NCBI RefSeq assembly: GCF_014641615.1
Contig: NZ_BMIB01000001.1
Location: 1,364,769 to 1,428,768, forward strand
Origin: Filimonas zeae
Lineage (GTDB): Bacteria; Bacteroidota; Bacteroidia; Chitinophagales; Chitinophagaceae
Direction of reading: 5' to 3'
Length of the DNA: 64,000 nt
Positions 50,617 through 59,094 of this stretch are shown in pieces (the stretch's first letter is position 1; each line of letters starts with the position of its first letter). Made by a program: the position numbers and the translations under genes. The notes under the pieces were generated by a model. That model saw only the letters and a program-made list of their open reading frames with translations, was not told the origin of the DNA and made no database searches.

Positions 50617-52068
50617 ATGGCCATGAAACTAACTACAATATTGCTGGTGGTACTGGCGGGTATAACGGCCGGCTGCCAGCGCGAAGATTTCTCCTACCAG
50701 GAAAAGGACCGTATGTTTCAGATGATGGATATGCTGCGTGCAGATACATCGTTAAGCTTAACGGTAGAGGCGCTTGATAAGGCGCAGTTATCCGGTACGC
50801 TGAACACCTACGGGCCGTTCACCTTTTTTGCCCCGGATAACCAGGCTTTCCGCAACTACCTCAGAAATGTGGGTAAAGCGGCTATTGCCGATTTTACCAG
50901 CGAGGAAATTACCACGCTCATGATCTATCATATTTTAGGCGCAAGGGTACGATCGGCTGATTTTGTGCCGGGGCCACAGACAGTAAGCACCGGCAGGGGC
51001 GATTACATAGCGCTGGATATTTCAAAGGGTACCAAAACAGAAGCCCTGGCCAACGGTAAGGCCCGGTTGTACGAAACAGATATTGAATACAGCAATGGCG
51101 TGGTACATAAAATGGATGCGGTGCTTGATCCGCCGGTATTAACCATTGGTGCGTTTTTGCAGCAGAATCCGCAATACAGTATACTGGTGGCAGGTTTACA
51201 GCGGGCGGGCTTAATGGATACTTTAATGGCTTTAAACAATGCACAGGGGGAAAGAATACGGCTTACCCTGTTTGCAGAAACCAATGAGGTGTTGAACGCC
51301 GCTGGTATTACTTCGTTTGATGCTATGCCGCTGGGTGAGTTAACTGAGCTGATGCGTTATCATATTATGCCGGGCAGTTCGTTTACATCTCAATATGCAG
51401 GCTTAACCGCTGCGGTGCCTGCTATAGGGGTGGCAGAGCGGTGGGATAATACGCTTACCACATTATCCCCCAACAGCCATATCTATTACGATATGGCCAG
51501 CCAGAAGCCGGTGAATGGTACTATTGATTTTCGTGGTTCCGATATACTTATGAAAAACGGGGTGCTGCATAATGTAGATAAGCATATGGTATTCTCCTCC
51601 GCTGTGCCCAGAACACAGATAACACACGTGTTTAGCGAAACGCTCAACTATGCCTATGGTGTAAATGGTATATCGCCTACGGCACAGCCTATTATAAGTA
51701 CGGCTGCCGGTCGTTTCCGCTACTTCGCAGAAGCCAGTCATTCCCGTGCCGGTGCTATGGTTTTGTTCTTTGAGGCAGATTCCAAAGATGACTCGCTGGT
51801 TTCTATAGTCAGAAATGTAAGAAAGGGTAAATACAAAATTGCTATCAACTACAAAAACGGTAACCGGGGCGATCTGCAACTGATGTACGGGCAGGATAAA
51901 ATAGGTCCGGTTAAAAATTATGGGGCAGGTACTACCTTCTACCAGAACATGGAACTGGGTACCTATGAGTTTGCCACCAGTGGCGATAAACGATTCAAAT
52001 GGGTATCGCAGGCATCTAAACTGGCGGCTGTTGTAATGGATGTAATGGTGCTAACGCCTGTTGATTAA
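50617..52068 (+). CDS. FAS1 domain surface lipoprotein with C-terminal beta domain
   Basis: A 483-residue lipoprotein (lipobox ITAGC). Two FAS1 repeats (about 30-175, GTLNTYGPFTFFAPDNQAFR; about 175-330, QYSILVAGLQRAGLMDTLMA) are followed by a 150-residue beta-rich C-terminal domain (FRYFAEASHSRAGAMVLFFE, YKIAINYKNGNRGDLQLMYG) resembling carbohydrate-binding beta-sandwiches. It starts 6 bp after the SusD gene, so it is translated with that pair. A surface glycan-binding role is inferred. Confidence 0.82.
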   Translation: MAMKLTTILLVVLAGITAGCQREDFSYQEKDRMFQMMDMLRADTSLSLTVEALDKAQLSGTLNTYGPFTFFAPDNQAFRNYLRNVGKAAIADFTSEEITTLMIYHILGARVRSADFVPGPQTVSTGRGDYIALDISKGTKTEALANGKARLYETDIEYSNGVVHKMDAVLDPPVLTIGAFLQQNPQYSILVAGLQRAGLMDTLMALNNAQGERIRLTLFAETNEVLNAAGITSFDAMPLGELTELMRYHIMPGSSFTSQYAGLTAAVPAIGVAERWDNTLTTLSPNSHIYYDMASQKPVNGTIDFRGSDILMKNGVLHNVDKHMVFSSAVPRTQITHVFSETLNYAYGVNGISPTAQPIISTAAGRFRYFAEASHSRAGAMVLFFEADSKDDSLVSIVRNVRKGKYKIAINYKNGNRGDLQLMYGQDKIGPVKNYGAGTTFYQNMELGTYEFATSGDKRFKWVSQASKLAAVVMDVMVLTPVD

Positions 52069-52122
52069 ATGGGCACAGGCCCGTAAAACTGTTGAACGAT
52101 TTGCAATACTTAACGATGTTAT

Positions 52123-55092
52123 ATGTTTAAAATAAATTCCCGGTCTGCTGCTGCCGCCACCTGCCTGCTATGGCTGGCCTGTTTACACAATACGGTGCAG
52201 GCACAGCAAAAAACGGGCAGCAAAAAGGCAAAGCCTGCTGTAGTAACTAAAGTAACCGTTACCGAAATAAAAAAGCCTGTACAGCCACCCATTCCTTTAC
52301 CCATGCCGCCGGCAGAGCCTGAAACCAACCTGGGTTACCTGCGCGTGAAAAAGGCAGCGCTTACCGCTGCGGTGTCGGAAGTGGAGGGAAAGCATCTGAA
52401 TGAGTTAACGGCTGTTTCTATTGATGCGCTGTTACAGGGGCAGGCGGCAGGCATGCAGGTTACCAATGTTTCCGGCGCTCCCGGCTCTGGTGCGGTAACC
52501 AATATACGCGGCGCCTCCACATTAAACGCGGGTACATTGCCCTTGTATATTGTAGATGGTATACCTATAAAAACGTACCGGTTTATGAATCCGCTCGGTA
52601 AGAATGCTGATAACAACCCACTGGCCGATATTAACCCGGATGATATTGCTACCATAACAGTACTCAAAGATGCGCAGGCTACTGCGTTGTACGGTATGCG
52701 CGGTGCCAATGGGGTGGTTATTATTACCACCAGCGGCGGTACTGCCGGTAAAACCTATCTTGATTTTTCGGCCTATACCGGCATGGTGAGCGCACCCAAA
52801 AGTATTCCGGTGCTGAATGCAGATGAGTACCGCAACTATATACTGGAAAAAGAAGCGGCACGCGGTTTTAGTAAAGAGGAAATAGCCAGTGGCATTGGCC
52901 GGTTTCTGCTGGTTTCTACACCGGCAGATCAGTTGCAGCGGTATAATAACAACACCAACTGGCAGGATGAGTTGATGGAGCGTGGTGCGTACAACAACTA
53001 TCATTTAAAACTGAGAGGGGGAGATGCTATTGCCCGGTATTCGCTCAGTGTAGGGTATACCAATCAGTCGGGTGTTATCAGTAAATCCAATTACGAGCGT
53101 TTTACTGCCCGCTTTAATCTGGATTATAAGGTAAACAGAAAGCTGACCATTCTGAATACGGTAGCGTATTCTCATGCCGGCAAAAAAGTGCTGGATGAAG
53201 GGAATGCACCTGAAACCAATCCGCTGTATCTGGCAACCTTAAAAAGCCCGGTGTTAACGGTATGGAATCAGGATGTAGCAGGCACCAACCTCAGCACGGT
53301 AGACAGTGCTGATTATGCGGGAAAGAACAACCCTTATGCAGTGGTAAATAAAATGAAGAACATCAACAGCTCTAACCGCATTATGGCGGGTATTACGGGC
53401 CAGTACGTGCTTTCACGGTCATTCACTATCAGCTCCGGTATTTTTGCCGATTACATCCGGTTAAATGAAACGCGTTTCAGGCCTGGCGCAGGGTTTATGC
53501 CTGAGAATGAAATCATCCGCTCTGCATCGGAAAACAACAGCTCTGAAATTATGCTGTTAAATGAAAATAGTCTTCACTTCAGCAAAGCTTTTGGCAAACA
53601 TGCGTTGACCGCCGTGGCAGGCAATGCTTTTCAAACCACCTCGCAGCGGAACGAGTTTGCGATGGCTATTAACTCACCTTCCGATGAGTTTACCAGCATC
53701 AGCGCTACCGACCCGCAACTTATCGATTCTATTTCCAGCTATGAGCCGGACTGGAGGTTGATGTCATTTTTTGCAGGCGGCAACTATGCCTATAAAGAAC
53801 GATATCTGTTGGGCGCTAACCTGCGGGCAGACGGTGCCTCCCGCTTTGCGCCGGGTAAACGGTGGGGTTATTTCCCTTCTGTTTCTGCCGGTTGGTTGCT
53901 GAGTGCTGAACCCTTTTTTACGGCCCGAAAAGTAGTGAACGAATTGAAGCTGCGGGTAAGCTATGGCATAACGGGCAACCAGGAAGTGGGGTATACCAGC
54001 GCCTGGAATGCGCTGGTACCAGCCATTTACAAAAGTCAGCCTGGTGTGCGCCTGGGTGCATTGGGCAATCCTGATTTTACCTGGGAAAAAACAAAGCAGT
54101 TGAATGCAGGTATAGATGTGCAGTTATGGAAACGTATTGCCATTACGGCTGATTTTTATAGCAGGCATACCAGCGATCTGCTGAACTACCGGCAGCTGGC
54201 GGGCACTACCGGCTTCAACAGCTATGTTGTAAATGAGGGAGCAGTAAGAAATACCGGTGTTGAACTTGCTGTATCGGGTAAAGTAGGTAAGAAGGTATTC
54301 AACTGGCAAACCCGGCTTACTGCGGCCTTTAATAAAAATGAAATTCTCAGTGCGCCGCAGGGGCAGGATGCCTCTGTAAATTATGGCCACTACCAGGGCT
54401 CGGCAGCGGCAGGCAATGCCGTAGGGGCTTTCTGGGGTTACCAGGCTTTGGGGGTTTACCGCTCCACGGCAGAAGTGCAGGTGAAAAATGGGGTGAACAA
54501 TGCAGTGCCCTTCCAGGGAGGGGATATTATTTTTGAAGATGTTGACAAAAACGGGGTGATTGACGAGCGGGACAGAAAGGTGATAGGAAACAGTAATCCT
54601 GATGTATATGGCGGTTTCTCCAATACCTGCTCTTACAAAAATTTTGATCTGACTATCTTCTTCGATTTTGCATTGGGCAGGGAGGTGTATAATGCGCAGC
54701 GTGCCGCACTGGAAGCCATGAGCAATTACAACAACCAATCGGTAACTGTTCTGCAACGCTGGCGTGCGGAGGGTGATGTTACCCATATGCCGCGGTTTGC
54801 CCACGACGATGCGGCCGGTAATGCCCGGTTTTCGAGCCGTTGGATAGAAGATGGTTCTTTCTGGCGGTGTAAAGCCCTTACCATAGGCTACAATATACCG
54901 GCAAAAGAAAGCCGTAAACTATTCAAGAGTGCGCGGATACTGTTAAGTGCGCAAAACCTGTTTACCGTTACATCGTACAAAGGCTATGGGCCGGAGGTGG
55001 GCAGCGTTACCAGCCCGGTAACCTACAGTATTGATTATGGTAACGTTCCTCAGCTGAAAACTTTTATGGCAGGTATACGCCTGGGGCTTTAA
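52123..55092 (+). CDS. SusC-like TonB-dependent transporter without the usual N-terminal beta domain
   Basis: A 989-residue transporter. After a signal peptide (NTVQAQQ) come about 55 residues of Lys/Val/Pro-rich linker (KKPVQPPIPLPMPPAEPE) in place of the carboxypeptidase-like domain. Then follow the plug (LQGQAAGMQVTNVSGAPGSG, LYIVDGIPIKTYRFMNPLGK, ATALYGMRGANGVVIITTSG) and a complete barrel ending in LGL, not in Phe. It forms a pair with the SusD gene 37 bp downstream. Confidence 0.9.
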   Translation: MFKINSRSAAAATCLLWLACLHNTVQAQQKTGSKKAKPAVVTKVTVTEIKKPVQPPIPLPMPPAEPETNLGYLRVKKAALTAAVSEVEGKHLNELTAVSIDALLQGQAAGMQVTNVSGAPGSGAVTNIRGASTLNAGTLPLYIVDGIPIKTYRFMNPLGKNADNNPLADINPDDIATITVLKDAQATALYGMRGANGVVIITTSGGTAGKTYLDFSAYTGMVSAPKSIPVLNADEYRNYILEKEAARGFSKEEIASGIGRFLLVSTPADQLQRYNNNTNWQDELMERGAYNNYHLKLRGGDAIARYSLSVGYTNQSGVISKSNYERFTARFNLDYKVNRKLTILNTVAYSHAGKKVLDEGNAPETNPLYLATLKSPVLTVWNQDVAGTNLSTVDSADYAGKNNPYAVVNKMKNINSSNRIMAGITGQYVLSRSFTISSGIFADYIRLNETRFRPGAGFMPENEIIRSASENNSSEIMLLNENSLHFSKAFGKHALTAVAGNAFQTTSQRNEFAMAINSPSDEFTSISATDPQLIDSISSYEPDWRLMSFFAGGNYAYKERYLLGANLRADGASRFAPGKRWGYFPSVSAGWLLSAEPFFTARKVVNELKLRVSYGITGNQEVGYTSAWNALVPAIYKSQPGVRLGALGNPDFTWEKTKQLNAGIDVQLWKRIAITADFYSRHTSDLLNYRQLAGTTGFNSYVVNEGAVRNTGVELAVSGKVGKKVFNWQTRLTAAFNKNEILSAPQGQDASVNYGHYQGSAAAGNAVGAFWGYQALGVYRSTAEVQVKNGVNNAVPFQGGDIIFEDVDKNGVIDERDRKVIGNSNPDVYGGFSNTCSYKNFDLTIFFDFALGREVYNAQRAALEAMSNYNNQSVTVLQRWRAEGDVTHMPRFAHDDAAGNARFSSRWIEDGSFWRCKALTIGYNIPAKESRKLFKSARILLSAQNLFTVTSYKGYGPEVGSVTSPVTYSIDYGNVPQLKTFMAGIRLGL

Positions 55093-55129
55093 TGTTTTAC
55101 TCACCCTTTAGTTTATCGAAAACAGTTGT

Positions 55130-56725
55130 ATGAAAAAGTATGTATGGTTTACCCGGCGCCGGATGGTGTTACTGATGGTGCTGGCTCTGATAGTACCGGC
55201 TGGCCAGTCGTGTACAAAGTTTCTGGATGTGAAGCCTAAGGATATAGTGATTGATAAAGACTTTTTTGAAGATTTCTACGATGCAGATTATGCCCTGCGC
55301 GGTGCTTACGCAGGATTGCAGCAACTGGTGGGCGCTATGTTTGTAACCGGTGAAATGCGTGGGGATATGGTGCAACCCGGCCCGGGTGCAGATACCAGCC
55401 TGCGCGAGCTTGCAGAACATCGGGTTACCCCCACTAATAGTTATACCAACTGGAATGGCTGGTACGATTTGATTAACAGGGCCAACTATCTTATTAAATA
55501 CATTCCCCGTGTACCTAACGATCCTGTTAATTTTACGGCAGACAATGCCAGGCAGTATGTAGGTGAGGCTTATTTTCTGCGGGCATTTGCTTACTTCTAT
55601 CTGGTAAGAAACTACGGGCGTGTACCGCTGGTGTTACAACCCACCGATGGTATAGCTGCCATTGATAATCCGGCGCCCACAGAAGGCGATGTGATATTAG
55701 ATACCCTGGAAGCAAACCTTACGGCGGCGCTTACTATGGTTAGCGATGTTATTCTAATCAGGCAGCCCAATTTAAACCTGTCTGAAAGTCCGGATGGCAG
55801 GCGTACAAGGGCGGTAACCGGCAATGTAAACACCTTACTGGCCGATATTTATTTATGGCGGCACAAGTATACCGAGGCCAATACAGCCATTCAGAAGATT
55901 TACAACATGGGTAAACACAACCTGTACGGCAGTGCAGCGGCCGCTAACTTCTTCGACATTTTTACGGCAACCGATCATGTGTCTGAACCTATTTTCCATA
56001 TCAATTTCAACTATAATTTCCGGGAAACCAGCCCGCTGATGACGCTGACTTCTGATGATGCGGCCTGGGGCGGTAAGTATATGATAGCCCCTGCGGATAG
56101 TATAGCAGGCTATTGGAACAATACGCTGGTACAATCGGGCGATACCCTGCGTGTGGTGGGCGATGTGCGGGGCTTTGGCGCTGCATGGGTGGGCCGTAAG
56201 CCTTATTATAACGATTTCAATAGCCCTGTAAAGGTTATATGGAAATACCTGGGGCTGGGTAGAATACTGCCTTCCACGCTGGCTATTATTCCACCCATAC
56301 GGCAGCCTTACCGTAGTGATGCTATATGGCAGGGCTATCGCTTTGCCGAGGTGATATTGATGAAGGCAGAGGCGCTGAACAGAATGGGCGATAAAGCAGG
56401 TGCCATTACCCAGGTAAACAGAATACGGTCGCGCTATGGCCCCACAGATGTTATTCCGGTTACGGTTAACTCTACCACAGAGGAAATTGAAGACTACATT
56501 TTTAAAGAGCGGGCCAGGGAGCTGGCGTTTGAAGGAAAGCGCTGGTTTGATTTGCTGCGGCTGGCCAGGCGTGGCCGTACGGAGCTGTTAAAGGCGGCCG
56601 TTAAAAGCCGCATAGGAGCTGCCAGATATACAGAGCTGCACCTGGATAGCAAACTGGATAATGCGGCTGGCTGGTACCTGCCTTTTAATGCAGAAGAAGT
56701 AAAACGTAATCCCAAACTGATATAG
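55130..56725 (+). CDS. RagB/SusD-family surface lipoprotein
   Basis: A 531-residue lipoprotein (lipobox AGQSC; TKFLDVKPKDIVIDKDFFED). SusD hallmarks: YFLRAFAYFYLVRNYGRVPL, YRFAEVILMKAEALNRMGDK, IFKERARELAFEGKRWFDLL. It completes the second SusC/SusD pair of the PUL; two complete pairs in one operon suggest two oligosaccharide sizes or types. Confidence 0.92.
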   Translation: MKKYVWFTRRRMVLLMVLALIVPAGQSCTKFLDVKPKDIVIDKDFFEDFYDADYALRGAYAGLQQLVGAMFVTGEMRGDMVQPGPGADTSLRELAEHRVTPTNSYTNWNGWYDLINRANYLIKYIPRVPNDPVNFTADNARQYVGEAYFLRAFAYFYLVRNYGRVPLVLQPTDGIAAIDNPAPTEGDVILDTLEANLTAALTMVSDVILIRQPNLNLSESPDGRRTRAVTGNVNTLLADIYLWRHKYTEANTAIQKIYNMGKHNLYGSAAAANFFDIFTATDHVSEPIFHINFNYNFRETSPLMTLTSDDAAWGGKYMIAPADSIAGYWNNTLVQSGDTLRVVGDVRGFGAAWVGRKPYYNDFNSPVKVIWKYLGLGRILPSTLAIIPPIRQPYRSDAIWQGYRFAEVILMKAEALNRMGDKAGAITQVNRIRSRYGPTDVIPVTVNSTTEEIEDYIFKERARELAFEGKRWFDLLRLARRGRTELLKAAVKSRIGAARYTELHLDSKLDNAAGWYLPFNAEEVKRNPKLI

Positions 56726-56749
56726 CATTTCTATTTTAAAAATTATTTT

Positions 56750-57859
56750 ATGTTTAAAAGGCTGTTAGTGTTTTTTCTTTTTTCGCCGGTGTGTATGCTG
56801 TTTGCGCAGAAGAACAGTCTCGCCCGTTTTCCCAAAGGCCATACGCCGGAAGAGGTGGGTAAGCGCCTGGCCTATCGTTTTACCGATAGAAAACATGCAT
56901 TGCACATGGGGAAGTGGATCAGCTATCCGGAAACCTTTAACTGGAACGGATCGTTGAAGTTTGCAGCTATTACGCATAATGAGGAGTTGCTGAAGTTGCT
57001 GAAGAACCGGTTTGAGCCGCTTTTTTCATCGGAGCAACAATTGCTGCCCATTCAGAACCATGTAGACATGAATATGTTTGGCAGCCTGCCGCTGGAGTTG
57101 TATCAGATTACCAAAGAGCAGCGGTACCTGCAACTGGGCCTGCCTTATGCGGATACCCAATGGCTGCTGCCCGAAAAATCCAATGCAAAGGAAAAGGAGT
57201 GGGCAGATAAGGGATATTCCTGGCAAACCCGTTTGTGGATAGATGATATGTACATGATTACGATTGTACAAACCCAGGCATATAAAGTAACCGGTGATAG
57301 CAAATACCTGGACAGGGCTGCCAGTGAAATGGTGCTTTACCTGAACGAACTGCAACGCCCGAACGGACTTTTTTATCACGCACCGGACGTGCCGTTTTAT
57401 TGGGGGCGTGGCAATGGCTGGATGGCAGCGGGTATGACGGAGCTGCTGCGTTCATTGCCGGAAACACATATACACCGGGCCCGTATACTGGAAGGCTACC
57501 GGACCATGATGAAAAGCCTGAAAACCTATCAGACCAAAGCAGGCATGTGGAATCAGCTGATAGATGAGCCGGATTGCTGGGCAGAAACATCCGGTACGGC
57601 CATGTTCACTTATGCGCTTATTTCCGGGGTAAAACACGGATGGCTGAATAAGAAGGAGTATGCCCCTGTGGCGCGTAAAGCATGGATGGCCATGGTGCCT
57701 TATATAAACGATAAAGGCGATGTAACGGAAGTGTGTATAGGAACCAATAAGAAAAACGATAAACAGTATTACTACGATCGTAAGCGTAACGTAGGCGACT
57801 TTCATGGTCAGGCGCCTTATCTGTGGTGCGTTGTTGCCTTACTGGAGGGGGTGAAGTAG
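56750..57859 (+). CDS. GH105/GH88-family unsaturated glucuronyl or galacturonyl hydrolase
   Basis: A 369-residue exported enzyme (signal MFKRLLVFFLFSPVCMLFAQ). The (alpha/alpha)6 fold is shown by WQTRLWIDDMYMITIVQTQA, with catalytic-region Asp165/Asp166, FYHAPDVPFYWGRGNGWMAA and CWAETSGTAMFTYALISGVK. GH105 enzymes release 4,5-unsaturated uronic acid from the non-reducing end of lyase products such as rhamnogalacturonan or glucuronan oligosaccharides. It follows the SusD gene by 24 bp and ends the first PUL transcription block; no lyase gene is in the window. Confidence 0.88.
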   Translation: MFKRLLVFFLFSPVCMLFAQKNSLARFPKGHTPEEVGKRLAYRFTDRKHALHMGKWISYPETFNWNGSLKFAAITHNEELLKLLKNRFEPLFSSEQQLLPIQNHVDMNMFGSLPLELYQITKEQRYLQLGLPYADTQWLLPEKSNAKEKEWADKGYSWQTRLWIDDMYMITIVQTQAYKVTGDSKYLDRAASEMVLYLNELQRPNGLFYHAPDVPFYWGRGNGWMAAGMTELLRSLPETHIHRARILEGYRTMMKSLKTYQTKAGMWNQLIDEPDCWAETSGTAMFTYALISGVKHGWLNKKEYAPVARKAWMAMVPYINDKGDVTEVCIGTNKKNDKQYYYDRKRNVGDFHGQAPYLWCVVALLEGVK

Positions 57860-57870
57860 CGAAGGAAATA

Positions 57871-57926
57871 TGAGACGAATCGACCAAAGGTTGAACATAT
57901 TTTTCCGCATGCCTTCGGTTATTTTG
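57871..57926 (+). promoter_or_regulatory. second PUL promoter with candidate regulator-binding element
   Basis: A 27-bp element (57871-57897) beginning TGAGACGAATCGAC and ending AGGTTGAACA, then a 21-bp gap and -7-like TTATTTTG (57919-57926), 42 bp before the ATG at 57969. It matches the element at 42458 at 24 of 27 positions with identical spacing. Confidence 0.72.
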
Positions 57927-57968
57927 AGTGTAATAAAATATGCATGGTAAGTATACAACTAAGCTTTT

Positions 57969-59087
57969 ATGAAATGTAAATTATTGGTTCTGTTGGCTGG
58001 CTCAGTAATGTCGGCAAGTGTATTTGCACAAACAAAAGTAATTGCTCCGGAAAAAATATGGCCGGCGGCAAAGGCAAACGCCTGGTACAAGCAGCAGCCC
58101 TGGCTGGTAGGGGCCGATTATATACCGGCCAATGCCATTAACCAGCTGGAAATGTGGCAGGCGGATACGTTTGATTCTGCGTGTATTAACAAAGAACTGG
58201 GCTGGGCCGAAGGTATTGGCATGAATACCATGCGGGTGTTTTTGCACAGCCTCGCTTACCAGGCCGATGCGCAGGGGTTTAAAAAACGGGTAGATCTGTT
58301 TTTAACCATTGCAGAAAGGCACCGTATTAAGCCGATGTTTGTTTTTTTTGATGATTGCTGGAATAAGGTGCCTCAAACGGGCAAACAGCCCGAACGCAAA
58401 CCAGGCATTCACAATTCCGGCTGGATGCAGGACCCCGGCGATCCGGCGCATAAAGAAACCGCTAACTACCCCAGGCTGGAAGCGTATATGAAAGATATAC
58501 TCAAAACCTTCGGGCACGATAAACGTATTCTGCTGTGGGATTTGTATAACGAACCGGGCAACAGTGGTAAAGTGGTGGCCAGCCTGCCTTTGTTAACGAA
58601 GGCATTCATCTGGGCACGTGAGGCCAATCCCGATCAACCTATTACCGCAGGTATCTGGAAGTGGGATGAGAAGGCCATTGAACTGAATACTTTTCAGCTG
58701 GCTAACTCAGATGTGGTTACCTACCATTGTTATGATGGGCCGGAGCAGCATTTACGTACCATACAAATGCTGAAAATGCACGGAAGGCCCGTACTTTGTA
58801 CGGAATATATGGCCCGGCCACGCAACAGTACGTTTATCAATTCACTGGCTATTCTTAAAAAGGAAAATGTAGCAGCCATTAACTGGGGGCTGGTAGATGG
58901 TAAAACCAATACCAAATACGCCTGGGATACCCCGATAGCGGACGGAAGCGAACCTAAAGAATGGTTTCATGAAGTATTCAGAGCGGATGGTACACCTTAC
59001 CGGAAAGAGGAGACAGAACTGATTAAAAAACTTACAGAAGATAACCAGCAGGTGGCCAGAGGACAGAACACAGGTACAGGAAATTAA
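57969..59087 (+). CDS. GH5-like (clan GH-A) glycosidase
   Basis: A 372-residue exported enzyme (signal peptide ending VFAQ). A TIM-barrel of clan GH-A is indicated by GMNTMRVFLHSLAYQ, PMFVFFDDCWN, the acid/base Glu195 in WDLYNEPGN and the nucleophile Glu279 in VLCTEYMAR. Similar proteins are often labelled 1,4-beta-xylanase or cellulase, but activity cannot be assigned from sequence. It begins the second PUL block, 42 bp behind the promoter element, and is followed 7 bp later by the GH63-like gene. Confidence 0.82.
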   Translation: MKCKLLVLLAGSVMSASVFAQTKVIAPEKIWPAAKANAWYKQQPWLVGADYIPANAINQLEMWQADTFDSACINKELGWAEGIGMNTMRVFLHSLAYQADAQGFKKRVDLFLTIAERHRIKPMFVFFDDCWNKVPQTGKQPERKPGIHNSGWMQDPGDPAHKETANYPRLEAYMKDILKTFGHDKRILLWDLYNEPGNSGKVVASLPLLTKAFIWAREANPDQPITAGIWKWDEKAIELNTFQLANSDVVTYHCYDGPEQHLRTIQMLKMHGRPVLCTEYMARPRNSTFINSLAILKKENVAAINWGLVDGKTNTKYAWDTPIADGSEPKEWFHEVFRADGTPYRKEETELIKKLTEDNQQVARGQNTGTGN

Positions 59088-59094
59088 GTTTGTC

